NCBI GenBank assembly: GCA_947599925.1
Contig: CANQFT010000001.1
Span: 1 to 64,000, forward strand
Direction of reading: 5' to 3'
Length of the DNA stretch: 64,000 nucleotides
Source: an uncultured Oscillospiraceae bacterium
GTDB taxonomy: Bacteria; Bacillota; Clostridia; Oscillospirales; Oscillospiraceae
Made by a program: the position numbers and the translations under genes
Notes under the pieces: generated by a model
The model's input: the letters and a program-made list of their open reading frames with translations, nothing else
Databases searched by the model: none
Told to the model about the DNA's origin: nothing
Shown: piece after piece, positions 42,556 to 51,138 of the stretch
How the letters are laid out: every line of letters begins with the position of its first letter
Position numbering within the stretch: the stretch's first letter is position 1

Positions 42556-44049
42556 ATGGATAAGCTGAATTACGCGGTCCTGAAAGCCTCCGGCTACCAG
42601 GGCTACATTCTGGAGAAGGCGCCGGAAAAGGTCTTGCAGTTTGGCGAGGGCAACTTCCTGCGGGCCTTTGTGAACTACTGGTTCGACGTATCCAACGAAA
42701 AGGCCGGCTGGAACGGCAAGTGCGTCCTGGTCCAGCCCATCGCGCCGGGCCTGGCCAAGCTCATCAACGACCAGGAAGGGCTCTACACCCTCTACCTCCG
42801 GGGCCGGGAAAACGGCGAAAAGGTGGACCGCAAGCGGGTCATCTCCTCCGTCTCCCGCTGTCTCAACCCCTACGAGAAATCCGACTTTGACGCCATGATG
42901 GACGTGGCGGTCAGCGACGATCTGGAGTACGTGGTCTCCAACACCACCGAGGCCGGCATCGTCTACGACCCCGCCTGCCAGCTGACCGACGAGCCCGCCT
43001 CCTCCTTCCCCGGCAAGCTGACCCAGGTGCTCTACAAGCGCTTCCAGGCCGGCAAGGGCGGCCTTGTCATCCTCTCCTGCGAGCTCATCGACAACAACGG
43101 CAAAGAGCTTTTGAAGTGCGTCAACCAGTACATCGACCAGTGGAAGCTGGAAGAGGGCTTCCGGGCCTACGTCAACAACGACTGCACCTTCTGCTCCACC
43201 TTGGTGGACCGCATCGTTCCCGGCCGCATCCGCGACCCGGAGGAGGTGGCCCGGCTGGAGGCGGAGAACGGCTACCACGACGAGCTCATCGACGTGGGCG
43301 AGGTATTCGGCGTGTGGAACATCGAGGGCCCCGCCTGGCTGGAGGAGAAGCTGCCTTTCAAGAAAGCCGGGGTCAACTGCCCCGTGGTGCCCGACGTGAC
43401 CCCCTACAAAAAGCGCAAGGTCCGCATCCTCAACGGCGCCCACACCGGCTTTGTGCTGGGGGCCTACCTGGCGGGCTTTGACATCGTCCGGGACTGCATG
43501 GAGGACGACACGGTCCGGGGCTTTATGAACAAGATGCTCCACGAGGAGATCATCCCCACGCTGCCTCTGGACAAAAAGGACCTGGAGGACTTCGCCTCCG
43601 CCGTCCAGGACCGGTTCAACAACCCCTTTGTGAACCACCAGCTCATGGACATCTCCCTGAACTCCACCTCCAAGTGGCGCGCCCGGAATATGCCCTCTTT
43701 CCTGGAGTACATCGAAAAGACCGGCAAACTGCCCGCCTGCCTCACCATGTCCTTCGCCGCCTACATCGCCTTCTTCTCCAACGACATCCAGGAGCGGACC
43801 GAGAAGAACCTGATCTGCAAGCGGCCCAAGGGTGACACCTACGCCTGCTCCGACGACGGCTGGGCCCTGGACTTCTACTTCGCCCACAAGGACGACAGCG
43901 TGGAGGACCTGGTCCACGCGGTGATGACCAACCAGCAGATGTGGGGCCAGGATCTGACCCAGGTCCCCGGCTTTGAGGCGGCTACCGTGGCCAACCTGAA
44001 AAAGATCCGCGCCGAGGGCGCCAAGGCGGCTTACGCATCCTGCCTGTAA
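42556..44049 (+). CDS. uxaB: Tagaturonate reductase (altronate oxidoreductase)
   Basis: 497 residues; AAGGAGAAAGCATCCT precedes ATG 42556. It has the mannitol-dehydrogenase-type Rossmann start (VLQFGEGNFLRAF) and the UxaB-typical blocks VVSNTTEAGIVYDP and VRILNGAHTGFVLGAYLAG, with the conserved catalytic Lys region following. It reduces tagaturonate to altronate with NADH. It is paired with uxaA 12 bases downstream. The isomerase UxaC that makes tagaturonate from galacturonate is not in this window. Confidence 0.93.
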   Translation: MDKLNYAVLKASGYQGYILEKAPEKVLQFGEGNFLRAFVNYWFDVSNEKAGWNGKCVLVQPIAPGLAKLINDQEGLYTLYLRGRENGEKVDRKRVISSVSRCLNPYEKSDFDAMMDVAVSDDLEYVVSNTTEAGIVYDPACQLTDEPASSFPGKLTQVLYKRFQAGKGGLVILSCELIDNNGKELLKCVNQYIDQWKLEEGFRAYVNNDCTFCSTLVDRIVPGRIRDPEEVARLEAENGYHDELIDVGEVFGVWNIEGPAWLEEKLPFKKAGVNCPVVPDVTPYKKRKVRILNGAHTGFVLGAYLAGFDIVRDCMEDDTVRGFMNKMLHEEIIPTLPLDKKDLEDFASAVQDRFNNPFVNHQLMDISLNSTSKWRARNMPSFLEYIEKTGKLPACLTMSFAAYIAFFSNDIQERTEKNLICKRPKGDTYACSDDGWALDFYFAHKDDSVEDLVHAVMTNQQMWGQDLTQVPGFEAATVANLKKIRAEGAKAAYASCL

Positions 44050-44061
44050 GGAGGGACATCC

Positions 44062-45534
44062 ATGCCGGACTTCATCAAAATTCACCCCAGTGACAATGTG
44101 GCGGTGGCCCTGCGGCCCGTTCCGGCGGGCACGGTCTTTGAGGGCGTTTCCGCCAACATGGACATTCCCCAGGGCCACAAAATGGCCCTGCGGGACATCG
44201 CCCAGGACGAGAACGTGATCAAATACGGCTTTCCCATCGGCCACGCCACCCAGCCCATCGCCGCGGGCGACTGGACCCACACCCACAATATGCGTACCAA
44301 CCTGGAAGGGGAGATGGAGTACACCTACAACCCCAAGGTGACGCCGGTGGCCCCCGTGCCCCCCAAAACCTTCCAGGGCTACCGCCGCAAGGATGGCCGG
44401 GCCGCCACCCGCAACGAGATCTGGATCATCCCCACCGTGGGCTGTGTCAACGACGTGGCCAAGGCCCTGGTCCGGGGCAACCAGGACCTGGTGAAAGGCT
44501 CCATCGACGGGCTCTACACCTTCACCCACCCCTTCGGCTGTTCCCAGACCGGGGAGGACCACGCCCAGACCCGCAAGCTGTTGGCCGCTCTGACCCGCCA
44601 CCCCAACGCCGGGGCGGTGCTGGTGCTGAGCCTGGGCTGTGAGAACCTGACCCACGAGCAGTTTTTGGCCGAGCTTGGGGACTACGACCCCGACCGGGTG
44701 AAGTTCCTCACCTGCCAGGACGTGGACGACGAGCTCACCGCCGCCCGTCCCATCCTGGAGGAGTGCGCCAAGTTCGCCGGACAGTTCCAGCGGGAGACCA
44801 TCCCCGCCACCGAGCTGGTGGTGGGCATGAAGTGCGGCGGCTCCGACGGTTTGAGCGGCATCACCGCCAACCCCACCGTGGGCCGCTTCAGCGACCTGCT
44901 GGTGGCCATGGGCGGCTCCACGGTGCTCACCGAGGTGCCGGAGATGTTCGGCGCCGAGGGCTTTTTGATGGACCGCTGTGTCAACGAAGCGGTGTTCCAA
45001 AAGGCCGTCTCCATGATCAACGGCTTCAAAAACTACTTCATCCGCCACGGCGAGGTGGTCTATGACAACCCCAGCCCCGGCAACAAGCAAGGCGGCATCA
45101 CCACCTTGGAGGACAAGTCCTGCGGCTGTGTCCAGAAAGGCGGCTCCGCCCCCATCATGGACGTGATCGGCTACGGCGAGCAGGTGACCACCAAGGGCCT
45201 CAATATGCTCTACGGCCCTGGCAACGACCTGGTCTCCGCCACCGCCCTCACCGCGGCGGGGGCCCACGTGATCCTCTTCACCACCGGCCGGGGCACCCCC
45301 TTCGGCGCCCCCGCGCCCACCATGAAGCTGGCCACCAACACGCCCCTGGCCACCAAAAAATCCACCTGGATCGACTTCAACGCCGGCGTGGTGGCCGACG
45401 GGGCCAAGACCCTGGACGAAGCCGCCCAGGACCTGATGGACCTGGTGCTGGAGGTCTGTTCGGGCAAAAAGACCCGCGCCGAGGAAAAGGGCTTCCGGGA
45501 GATCTCGATCTTCAAAGACGGCGTCGTGTTGTAA
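44062..45534 (+). CDS. uxaA: Altronate dehydratase
   Basis: 490 residues; AAGGAGGGACATCC precedes ATG 44062. An N-terminal SAF domain (to about residue 80, VALRPVPAGTVFEG) is followed by the UxaA catalytic core: TVGCVNDVAK, HPFGCSQTGEDHAQTRKLL, LSLGCENL and GGSDGLSGITANP. An Fe2+-dependent enzyme that dehydrates altronate to 2-keto-3-deoxygluconate. Full length with both domains fused. Confidence 0.95.
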   Translation: MPDFIKIHPSDNVAVALRPVPAGTVFEGVSANMDIPQGHKMALRDIAQDENVIKYGFPIGHATQPIAAGDWTHTHNMRTNLEGEMEYTYNPKVTPVAPVPPKTFQGYRRKDGRAATRNEIWIIPTVGCVNDVAKALVRGNQDLVKGSIDGLYTFTHPFGCSQTGEDHAQTRKLLAALTRHPNAGAVLVLSLGCENLTHEQFLAELGDYDPDRVKFLTCQDVDDELTAARPILEECAKFAGQFQRETIPATELVVGMKCGGSDGLSGITANPTVGRFSDLLVAMGGSTVLTEVPEMFGAEGFLMDRCVNEAVFQKAVSMINGFKNYFIRHGEVVYDNPSPGNKQGGITTLEDKSCGCVQKGGSAPIMDVIGYGEQVTTKGLNMLYGPGNDLVSATALTAAGAHVILFTTGRGTPFGAPAPTMKLATNTPLATKKSTWIDFNAGVVADGAKTLDEAAQDLMDLVLEVCSGKKTRAEEKGFREISIFKDGVVL

Positions 45535-45555
45535 TCGGGAGAGGGAAGCGAGTCC

Positions 45556-46968
45556 ATGGCTGTTGGCGTCACAAAAAAAGACGAATCCTTTCGCCAATAC
45601 GCCCTCACCGGTCCGGCGCTGAAGGTCCTGCTGTCGGTGTGTCTGCCCCTGGCGCTCTACCAGGCGCTCCAGAGCATCTTCTCCATTCTGGACACCCTTA
45701 TGGCGTCCCACATCAGCGCCGGTTCCGTCTCCGCCGTGGCGGTGCTCACCCAGATCAAGGCCATGATCTCCGCCGTCGGCGGCGGCCTCTCCATGGGCGG
45801 GTGCATCAAGGTCTCCGAGAGCTACGGCCGGGGTGATTACGAAGCCGTCCGCCGCCAGGTCTCCACGCTCTACGCCATCACCGTGTGCGCCGGCGTCGCC
45901 ATCATCGCCGTGCTCATCCCCTTCGCCCGGCCCTTTCTGGTCCTGCTTCGGACCCCGGAGGAACTGATCGACACCGGCATCGGCTACTTCCGCGTGGAGA
46001 TCTTTACCCTGGTCGTCACCTTCTTCAACAACGTCTACATCGCCACCGAGAAGGCCCGGGGCCACTCCCGGAAGATCCTGATTCTGAATCTGGCCGTCAT
46101 CCTGACCAAGATGGGCCTCACGGCGCTGTTTGTCTACGTGCTGGACCAAGGGGTCATGATGATCGCCGTGGCCACGCTGTGCGGACAGCTCCTGCTGCTG
46201 GGCTACGCGCTGTGTACCATGCCCAGGGACGAAGGGGCCTTCCGCTTTGGCCGGAGCAGCATCGACTGGCGCCGCCGGACGGTGCTGCCCATGCTGAACC
46301 TGTCCTACCCCGTGGCGGCGGAGAAGATGCTCTTCCAGGCGGGAAAGGTGACGGTGAACTCCATGGCCGGGGCCTACGGCTCTCTCACCGCCGGAGCCCT
46401 GGGCATCTCCAACAACATCGGCGGCCTCACCACCGGCTGGCAGTCCGGTATGCAGGACGGCGCCGCGCCGCTCATCAGCCAGAACCGCGGCGCGGGCAAG
46501 TACCGCCGGACCCTGTGGCTCTACCTGTGGCTGGTGGTGGTGAACGTGGCCATCGGCGTGGTTGGCCTGATCTTGGTGACCCAGGCCCTGCCCTGGTTGG
46601 CCCAGGTCTTTGCCCAGTCCAAAAACCAGTTTGACCCCGTGTTCCAGCAGATGATCGTGGACATCCACAGCTACGAGAAGCTGGGCTACATCACCTTGGG
46701 CATCCACTCGGCTACCCTGGCCCTGCTGCTGGGGTATGGGTACACCAAACTCACCCTGATCCTCAATGTGGCGCGGGTGTTCGTGTTCCGGGTGCCTGTG
46801 CTGTGGTATCTGCAGCACTACACCTCCGTGGGCCCGGAGGCCGTGGGCGTGACCATGATGGTGTCCAACATCTCCGTGGGCATCTGCGCGGTGCTCTTCG
46901 CCATCCCCGTGATCTTCCGCATCGTCAAAAAAGACCGGGAACAGCGGGAACGGGAACAACAAGGTTAG
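45556..46968 (+). CDS. MATE-family transporter inside the uronate operon
   Basis: 470 residues; GGGAGAGGGAAGCGAGTCC precedes ATG 45556. Twelve hydrophobic segments; the first half opens with LLSVCLPLALYQALQSIFSI and a LDTLMASHIS segment, both typical of MatE domains. The gaps to uxaA (21 bases) and eda (41 bases) place it firmly in the catabolic operon. MATE carriers usually export drugs or metabolites with Na+/H+; why one should sit among uronate enzymes is unclear. Export of an overflow intermediate or uptake of uronate are both untested ideas. Confidence 0.85.
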   Translation: MAVGVTKKDESFRQYALTGPALKVLLSVCLPLALYQALQSIFSILDTLMASHISAGSVSAVAVLTQIKAMISAVGGGLSMGGCIKVSESYGRGDYEAVRRQVSTLYAITVCAGVAIIAVLIPFARPFLVLLRTPEELIDTGIGYFRVEIFTLVVTFFNNVYIATEKARGHSRKILILNLAVILTKMGLTALFVYVLDQGVMMIAVATLCGQLLLLGYALCTMPRDEGAFRFGRSSIDWRRRTVLPMLNLSYPVAAEKMLFQAGKVTVNSMAGAYGSLTAGALGISNNIGGLTTGWQSGMQDGAAPLISQNRGAGKYRRTLWLYLWLVVVNVAIGVVGLILVTQALPWLAQVFAQSKNQFDPVFQQMIVDIHSYEKLGYITLGIHSATLALLLGYGYTKLTLILNVARVFVFRVPVLWYLQHYTSVGPEAVGVTMMVSNISVGICAVLFAIPVIFRIVKKDREQREREQQG

Positions 46969-47009
46969 CTCAAATTGCAGGAACAATTTCAAATAGGAGG
47001 GAACCCAGT

Positions 47010-47975
47010 ATGAACGACATTCTCAAGCGCATTTCCGACATCGGCATCATCCCCGTCATCGCCTTCAACTCCGTGGAGGAGGCGGTGCCCTTGTGCAAGG
47101 CTCTGGTGGCCGGTGGGCTGCCCGCCGCGGAGGTGACCTTCCGCACCGCCTGCGCCGAGGAGTGCATCCAGATCATCAACAAGGAAGTGCCCGATATGCT
47201 CCTGGGCGCTGGCACCGTCCTCACCACCGAGCAGGCCGACAAGGCCATGGCCGCCGGCGCCTCCTTCATCGTGGCCCCCGGCTACGACCCCGCCGTCTGC
47301 CAGCACGTTCTGGACAAGGGCGGCGTGATGGTCCCCGGCACCTGCTCCGCCGGTGAGATGCAGCAGGCCATGAACCAGGGCTGCCAGGGCCTCAAATTCT
47401 TCCCCGCCGAGGCCAACGGCGGCGTGGCCATGCTCAAGAACATCGGCGCGGCCCTGAAGAGCGCCCGCTGGATGTGTACCGGCGGCGTCAACGCCAAGAA
47501 TGTCAACGACTACCTGGGCTATGACCAGATCGTGGCCGTGGGCGGCACCTGGATGTGCAAGGCCGACATGATCAAGGCCGGCAAGTGGGACGAGATCACC
47601 GCCATGTGCCAGGAGGCCGTGCGGACCATGCTGGGCTTCACCCTCAAGCACGTGGGCATCAACTGCGGCGACGCCGCCCAGGCCGCCAACGTGGCCAAGG
47701 CCATCGGCGCCATCTTCGGTTTCCCCTACAAAGAGGGCAACTCCAGCGACTTCGCCGGCACCGTGGTGGAGGCGTGCAAGGTCAAAAAGCCCGGCACCAT
47801 GGGCCATATCGCCATCGGCACCAACGACGTAGACCGGGCCATCTACCATCTGGGACGCCAGGGCGTCAAGTTCATGGACACCGACAAGGTGGTGGACCAG
47901 GCCACCGGCAAGACCAAGGCCGTCTACATCGACGGCGAGTTCGGTGGCTTCGCCATCCACTTGGTCAAGAACTGA
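47010..47975 (+). CDS. eda: KDPG/KHG aldolase fused to a VOC-like domain
   Basis: 321 residues from ATG 47010 (ATAGGAGGGAACCCAGT). Residues 1 to about 205 are a class I KDPG aldolase: E41 and R45 in AEVTFRT, GAGTVLT, and the Schiff-base lysine K129 in LKFFPAE. It splits 2-keto-3-deoxy-6-phosphogluconate into pyruvate and glyceraldehyde-3-phosphate. Normal Eda is about 210 residues. The extra ~110 residues (VGINCGDAAQAANVAK to the end) resemble a vicinal-oxygen-chelate (glyoxalase-like) half: MGHIAIGTNDVDRAIYHL and GEFGGFAIHLV. The role of the extension is unknown. Confidence 0.93.
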   Translation: MNDILKRISDIGIIPVIAFNSVEEAVPLCKALVAGGLPAAEVTFRTACAEECIQIINKEVPDMLLGAGTVLTTEQADKAMAAGASFIVAPGYDPAVCQHVLDKGGVMVPGTCSAGEMQQAMNQGCQGLKFFPAEANGGVAMLKNIGAALKSARWMCTGGVNAKNVNDYLGYDQIVAVGGTWMCKADMIKAGKWDEITAMCQEAVRTMLGFTLKHVGINCGDAAQAANVAKAIGAIFGFPYKEGNSSDFAGTVVEACKVKKPGTMGHIAIGTNDVDRAIYHLGRQGVKFMDTDKVVDQATGKTKAVYIDGEFGGFAIHLVKN

Positions 47976-48014
47976 GTTACATCAAAATTTTATACATTTA
48001 GGAGGAACAACCAC

Positions 48015-49040
48015 ATGAAAGTCATCACCTTCGGCGAGCTCATGATCCGTCTCCAGCCCTACAACTACGAGCGCTTTGTCCAGGCCGATCACCTGGAGTT
48101 CACCTTCGGCGGCGGCGAGGCCAACGTGGCCGTCTCCCTGGCCAACTACGGCCTGGACGCCGCCTTTGTCACCAAGCTCCCCGCCCACGCCATCGGCCAG
48201 GCCGCCGTCAACTCCCTGCGGCGCTACGGCGTGGACACCTCTCTGATCACCCGCGGCGGCGACCGCGTGGGCATCTACTTCAACGAGAAGGGCGCCTCCC
48301 AGCGGGGCAGCGTCTGCATCTATGACCGGGCCCACTCCGCCATCCAGGAGGCCACCTCCGCCGACTTCGACTGGGACAAGATCTTCACCGGCGCCGACTG
48401 GTTCCACTTCACCGGCATCACCCCGGCCCTGGGCCCCAACGTGGTGGAGATCTGCAAGGAGGCCTGCAAGGCCGCCAAGGCCCACGGCGTGAAGATCTCC
48501 TGCGATCTGAACTACCGGGGCAAGCTGTGGACCCGGGCCCAGGCCCGGGAGGCCATGACCGAGCTGTGCCAGTATGTGGACGTGTGCATCTCCAACGAGG
48601 AGGACGCCAAGGACGTGTTCGGCATCGAGGCCGAGGCCACCGACATCTACGGCGGCTCCCTGAACCACGAAGGCTATAAGTCCGTAGCCAAACAGCTGGC
48701 CGACAAGTTCGGCTTTGAGAAGGTGGCCATCACCCTGCGGGAGAGCCACAGCGCCTTCGACAACGGCTGGTCCGCCATGCTCTACGACGTGGCCTCCAAC
48801 GAGTACTGCTTCTCCAAGAAGTACGACCTGCACATCATCGACCGCGTGGGCGGCGGCGACAGCTTCGGCGGCGGCCTGATCTACTCCCTGCTCACCGGCA
48901 AGTCCACCCAGGCCGCGGTGGAGTTCGCTGTGGCGGCCTCCGCCCTGAAGCACTCCATCGAGGGCGACTACAACATGGTCACCGTCTCCGAGGTGGAGAA
49001 GCTGGCCGGCGGCGACGGCTCCGGCCGGATCCAGCGCTAA
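48015..49040 (+). CDS. kdgK: 2-keto-3-deoxygluconate kinase
   Basis: 341 residues; TTAGGAGGAACAACCAC precedes ATG 48015. PfkB/ribokinase fold: N-terminal FGELMIRL and FTFGGGEANVAVSLANYG, C-terminal GGGDSFGGGLIYSLL with the catalytic Asp. The opening matches KdgK proteins. It phosphorylates 2-keto-3-deoxygluconate, where the KduID and UxaBA branches meet, giving the substrate of Eda. Last gene of the operon; a hairpin and a palindromic repeat follow. Confidence 0.94.
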   Translation: MKVITFGELMIRLQPYNYERFVQADHLEFTFGGGEANVAVSLANYGLDAAFVTKLPAHAIGQAAVNSLRRYGVDTSLITRGGDRVGIYFNEKGASQRGSVCIYDRAHSAIQEATSADFDWDKIFTGADWFHFTGITPALGPNVVEICKEACKAAKAHGVKISCDLNYRGKLWTRAQAREAMTELCQYVDVCISNEEDAKDVFGIEAEATDIYGGSLNHEGYKSVAKQLADKFGFEKVAITLRESHSAFDNGWSAMLYDVASNEYCFSKKYDLHIIDRVGGGDSFGGGLIYSLLTGKSTQAAVEFAVAASALKHSIEGDYNMVTVSEVEKLAGGDGSGRIQR

Positions 49041-49041
49041 T

Positions 49042-49077
49042 ATGTCAAAGAAGGGGCCTATGGCCCCTTCTTTGACG
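49042..49077 (+). terminator. Stem-loop after kdgK
   Basis: Stem TGTCAAAGAAGGGGCC / GGCCCCTTCTTTGAC just after the stop. It shares its ends with the hairpin of the dispersed repeat but lacks a T-run, so it may only stabilise the 3' end. Confidence 0.55.
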
Positions 49078-49081
49078 GTCT

Positions 49082-49273
49082 AAAAAGCCTCGCAGAGTTT
49101 CGCGCCGTAGGGCGCGAAAGACTCATTGTCATTTTTTCCGGCGGCATGTACGTCGGAAAAAATACATCTCGGCCCGCAAACGTGCGCCCCGGTCGTCCTT
49201 GCGGTGGCCGGGGCGTGCGCTGCGGCGGGCCGCAAAAAACTGTCAAGGAAGCGGCGAAGCCGCTTCCTTGACA
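49082..49273. repeat. Dispersed composite palindromic repeat, copy E (full)
   Basis: Same four modules and orientation as copy B: GCCTCGCAGAGTTTCGCGCC...GGCGCGAAA, TTTTTTCCGGCGGC...GTCGGAAAAAA, CGGCCCGCAAACGTGCG...GCGGGCCGC, and the final hairpin TGTCAAGGAAGCGGC...GCCGCTTCCTTGACA. Stem changes relative to other copies are compensated in the opposite arm. Confidence 0.8.
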
Positions 49274-49277
49274 GCCT

Positions 49278-49314
49278 AAAAAAAGAGACTGGCCCCAGGC
49301 CAGTCTCTTTTTTT
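49278..49314. terminator. Bidirectional terminator between kdgK and the XRE regulator
   Basis: AAAAAAAGAGACTGGCC / GGCCAGTCTCTTTTTTT, symmetric T/A runs on both sides, fitting termination from either strand. Confidence 0.88.
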
Positions 49315-49326
49315 ATGGGTGTGGCC

Positions 49327-50220
49327 TCACTTCTTCCGCAGGGCGCCCACGATCCCGCAGAGGATGCCGCCCACGGGGAAAACCACCCAGGCCGGGTGCC
49401 ACAGGTCCCAGAGAAAGCCCGCCAGGAGAAAGAGGACGGTGGCCCCCATCATGATGACCCCGGACCAGCGGTCCTCGTCCTGTTTTTCCGCCGGGCCCTC
49501 CATCTTCTCGCTCTGGAGGCCCAGATATACAAACGTCCCCACGCAGAGGGACAAGACCAGCAGAAACAGGGCCACGGCCCAGGCTCTTCCTGCCTCGTTC
49601 TCGCCCGCGCGCCACGCCAAAAACACCAGCAGGGCCAGATCTGCCAAAATGCCCATCACGCCCAAAGAGACGCCCAGCCGGAACCGCTTCCGGAAGGCGT
49701 CCAACTCCCCAGGGGTCCAGAGGAGGGGGATGTGGGGGTGGGACTTCAAAAAGCCGTCGTGGGTCATGCCGCCCCAGACAAAGAGGAACACCGCCGCGGA
49801 CAAAAAGGCAAAGAACGGCAGGATCACCAGACCGTTCTCCCCCAGCAGGGCGTAGGCCGCCAGCAGCGCGGCCAACCCCGCCAGGACCAGCGCCACGCCG
49901 CCGGCCATCATCCGGGCAAAGAGGTCCATGTGGGTGACGTAGGCCATGAAAAGGGCCCGGTCCTCCGGCCCGGCGCCGTCCTCCAACGCCCCGTCCCCGC
50001 CGGAGACGGGCAGGCCGGAGAGGTCCTGGCGCGCCAGCTGGTCCAGGCTGCAGCCCAGCAGATCGGCCAGATCCACCAGCGTGGCGGCCTCCGGCATGGC
50101 CTGGCCCGACTCCCACTTGCTCACCGCCTGGCGGCTCACCCCCATGGCCTCAGCCAGAGACTCCTGGGTGTACCCAGCCGCCCGGCGCAACCGGGACAGA
50201 TTTTCAGGAAAACGATTCAT
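49327..50220 (-). CDS. Membrane-bound XRE-family regulator
   Basis: 297 residues from ATG 50220 (AAGGAGGTCC upstream). An XRE/Cro helix-turn-helix at about 5-60 (YTQESLAEAMGVSRQAVSKWE) is joined by a ~45-residue linker to six or so hydrophobic segments filling the rest of the protein. This one-component, membrane-tethered design is common in Clostridia, where such proteins often control neighbouring or own expression in response to envelope signals. Target and ligand unknown. It stands alone, convergent to the uronate operon. Confidence 0.82.
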   Translation of the reverse strand: MNRFPENLSRLRRAAGYTQESLAEAMGVSRQAVSKWESGQAMPEAATLVDLADLLGCSLDQLARQDLSGLPVSGGDGALEDGAGPEDRALFMAYVTHMDLFARMMAGGVALVLAGLAALLAAYALLGENGLVILPFFAFLSAAVFLFVWGGMTHDGFLKSHPHIPLLWTPGELDAFRKRFRLGVSLGVMGILADLALLVFLAWRAGENEAGRAWAVALFLLVLSLCVGTFVYLGLQSEKMEGPAEKQDEDRWSGVIMMGATVLFLLAGFLWDLWHPAWVVFPVGGILCGIVGALRKK

Positions 50221-50334
50221 ACGAGGACCTCCTTGTGAATGGATGGCTCCATTGTAAGGCCGCCAAGGGGAAAAGACCACCAACCCATCCTATCAAAAGG
50301 AAAATTTTTTTGCAACCTGAAGTTGCGGAGCCAG

Positions 50335-50511
50335 ACCGCACAAGCCCCGCACAGGGCTTGCGGTCCAAAAAGCCTCGCAGAGTTTCGCGCCACCAGGCCC
50401 GCAAATGTGCGTCACGGCCGCCCTTGCGGCGGCCGGGGCGTGCGCTGCGGCGGGCCGCAAAAATCATCCAAAAGGGAAGAGACTGGCAAAGCCAGTCTCT
50501 TCCCTTTTGGA
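50335..50511. repeat. Dispersed composite palindromic repeat, copy F (module 2 deleted)
   Basis: Preceded by a hairpin ACCGCACAAGCCC...GGGCTTGCGGT (50335-50364). From 50367: AAAAGCCTCGCAGAG, then directly GGCCCGCAAATGTGCG...GCGGGCCGC and a longer terminal hairpin (about 50466-50511, core AAGAGACTGGC / GCCAGTCTCTT). The U-rich flanks of that hairpin could end transcription from the tRNA side. Confidence 0.65.
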
Positions 50512-50515
50512 TTTT

Positions 50516-51050
50516 TGGAGCGGGTGACGAGGCTCGAACTCGCTTCCGCACCCCGCCGGGCCCTTGGCCCGTCGGGGACCCCGCACCTCCGGATCATGCA
50601 AAAAATGCGGCGGGGCCGCATTTTTCAGGTGGAGGTAGCGAGTTTTGAATGAGCAAAGAAAAACGCAGACGGTCCAACGGACCGACTGCGTATCCTGGAG
50701 CGGGTGACGAGGCTCGAACTCGCTTCCGCACCCCGCCGGGCCCTTGGCCCGTCGGGGACCCCGCACCTCCGGATCATGCAAAAATGCGGCGGGGCCGCAT
50801 TTTTCAGGTGGAGGCAGCGAGTTTCGAATGAGCAAAGAAAAACGCAGACGGCCCAACGGACCGACTGCGTATCCTGGAGCGGGTGACGAGGCTCGAACTC
50901 GCTTCCGCACCCCGTCCGGCCAGCCGGCCGGGGACCCCGCACCTCCGGATCATGCAAAAATGCGGCGGGGCCGCATTTTTCAGGTGGAGGCAGCGAGTTT
51001 TGAATGAGCAAAGAAAAACGCAGACGGTCCAACGGACCGACTGCGTATCC
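50516..51050 (-). repeat. Three tandem ~180-bp repeats carrying tRNA-Gly 3' fragments
   Basis: TGGAGCGGGTGACGAGG starts at 50516, 50696, 50875 and, in the true tRNA, 51051: periods of 180, 179 and 176 bp. Each unit (minus strand) has a terminator-like hairpin after the tRNA end, then a second hairpin AAAAATGCGGC...GCCGCATTTTT, a GC-rich imperfect stem, and finally about 28 bases equal to the tRNA-Gly T arm, acceptor 3' strand and CCA. No 5' half of a tRNA is present in these units, so they are fragments, not genes. Small reading frames here are spurious. Confidence 0.88.
51018..51046 (-). terminator. Terminator directly after tRNA-Gly
   Basis: ACGCAG.CGGTCC / GGACCG.CTGCGT followed by TTTTTCTTT on the minus strand. 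Copies of it recur in each downstream repeat unit. Confidence 0.85.
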
Positions 51051-51126
51051 TGGAGCGGGTGACGAGGCTCGAACTCGCTACCTCCACCTTGGCAAGGTGG
51101 CGCTCTACCAGATGAGCTACACCCGC
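51051..51126 (-). tRNA. tRNA-Gly (anticodon GCC)
   Basis: 76 bases including an encoded CCA. Acceptor GCGGGTG/CACCCGC, D arm GCTC...GAGC, anticodon stem CCACC/GGTGG around loop TTGCCAA (anticodon GCC), T arm GCGAG-TTCGAGC-CTCGT. All stems pair. It has its own consensus promoter. Confidence 0.96.
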
Positions 51127-51138
51127 GACAACGGTTAT

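Noticed and set aside
42487-46992. 1501-codon open frame antisense to uxaB, uxaA and the MATE gene
   Set aside because: It is a shadow of high-GC codon usage opposite strongly supported genes; its composition is His/Gly/Val-rich low complexity. The same holds for long antisense frames at 4132-7152, 8067-13865, 14219-20965 and 54204-57164.
46803-47009. 69-codon N-terminal extension of the Eda fusion
   Set aside because: It overlaps the MATE gene, and a strong ribosome site with ATG at 47010 begins exactly at the conserved aldolase N-terminus.
50235-51032. Several small reading frames on both strands
   Set aside because: They lie wholly within palindromic and tRNA-fragment repeats, repeat the same peptide, and lack ribosome sites.
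50516-51050. Possible CRISPR array or three additional tRNA genes
   Set aside because: The units are about 180 bp, not short repeats with unique spacers, and lack a tRNA 5' half and anticodon arm; only the tRNA at 51051-51126 folds completely.
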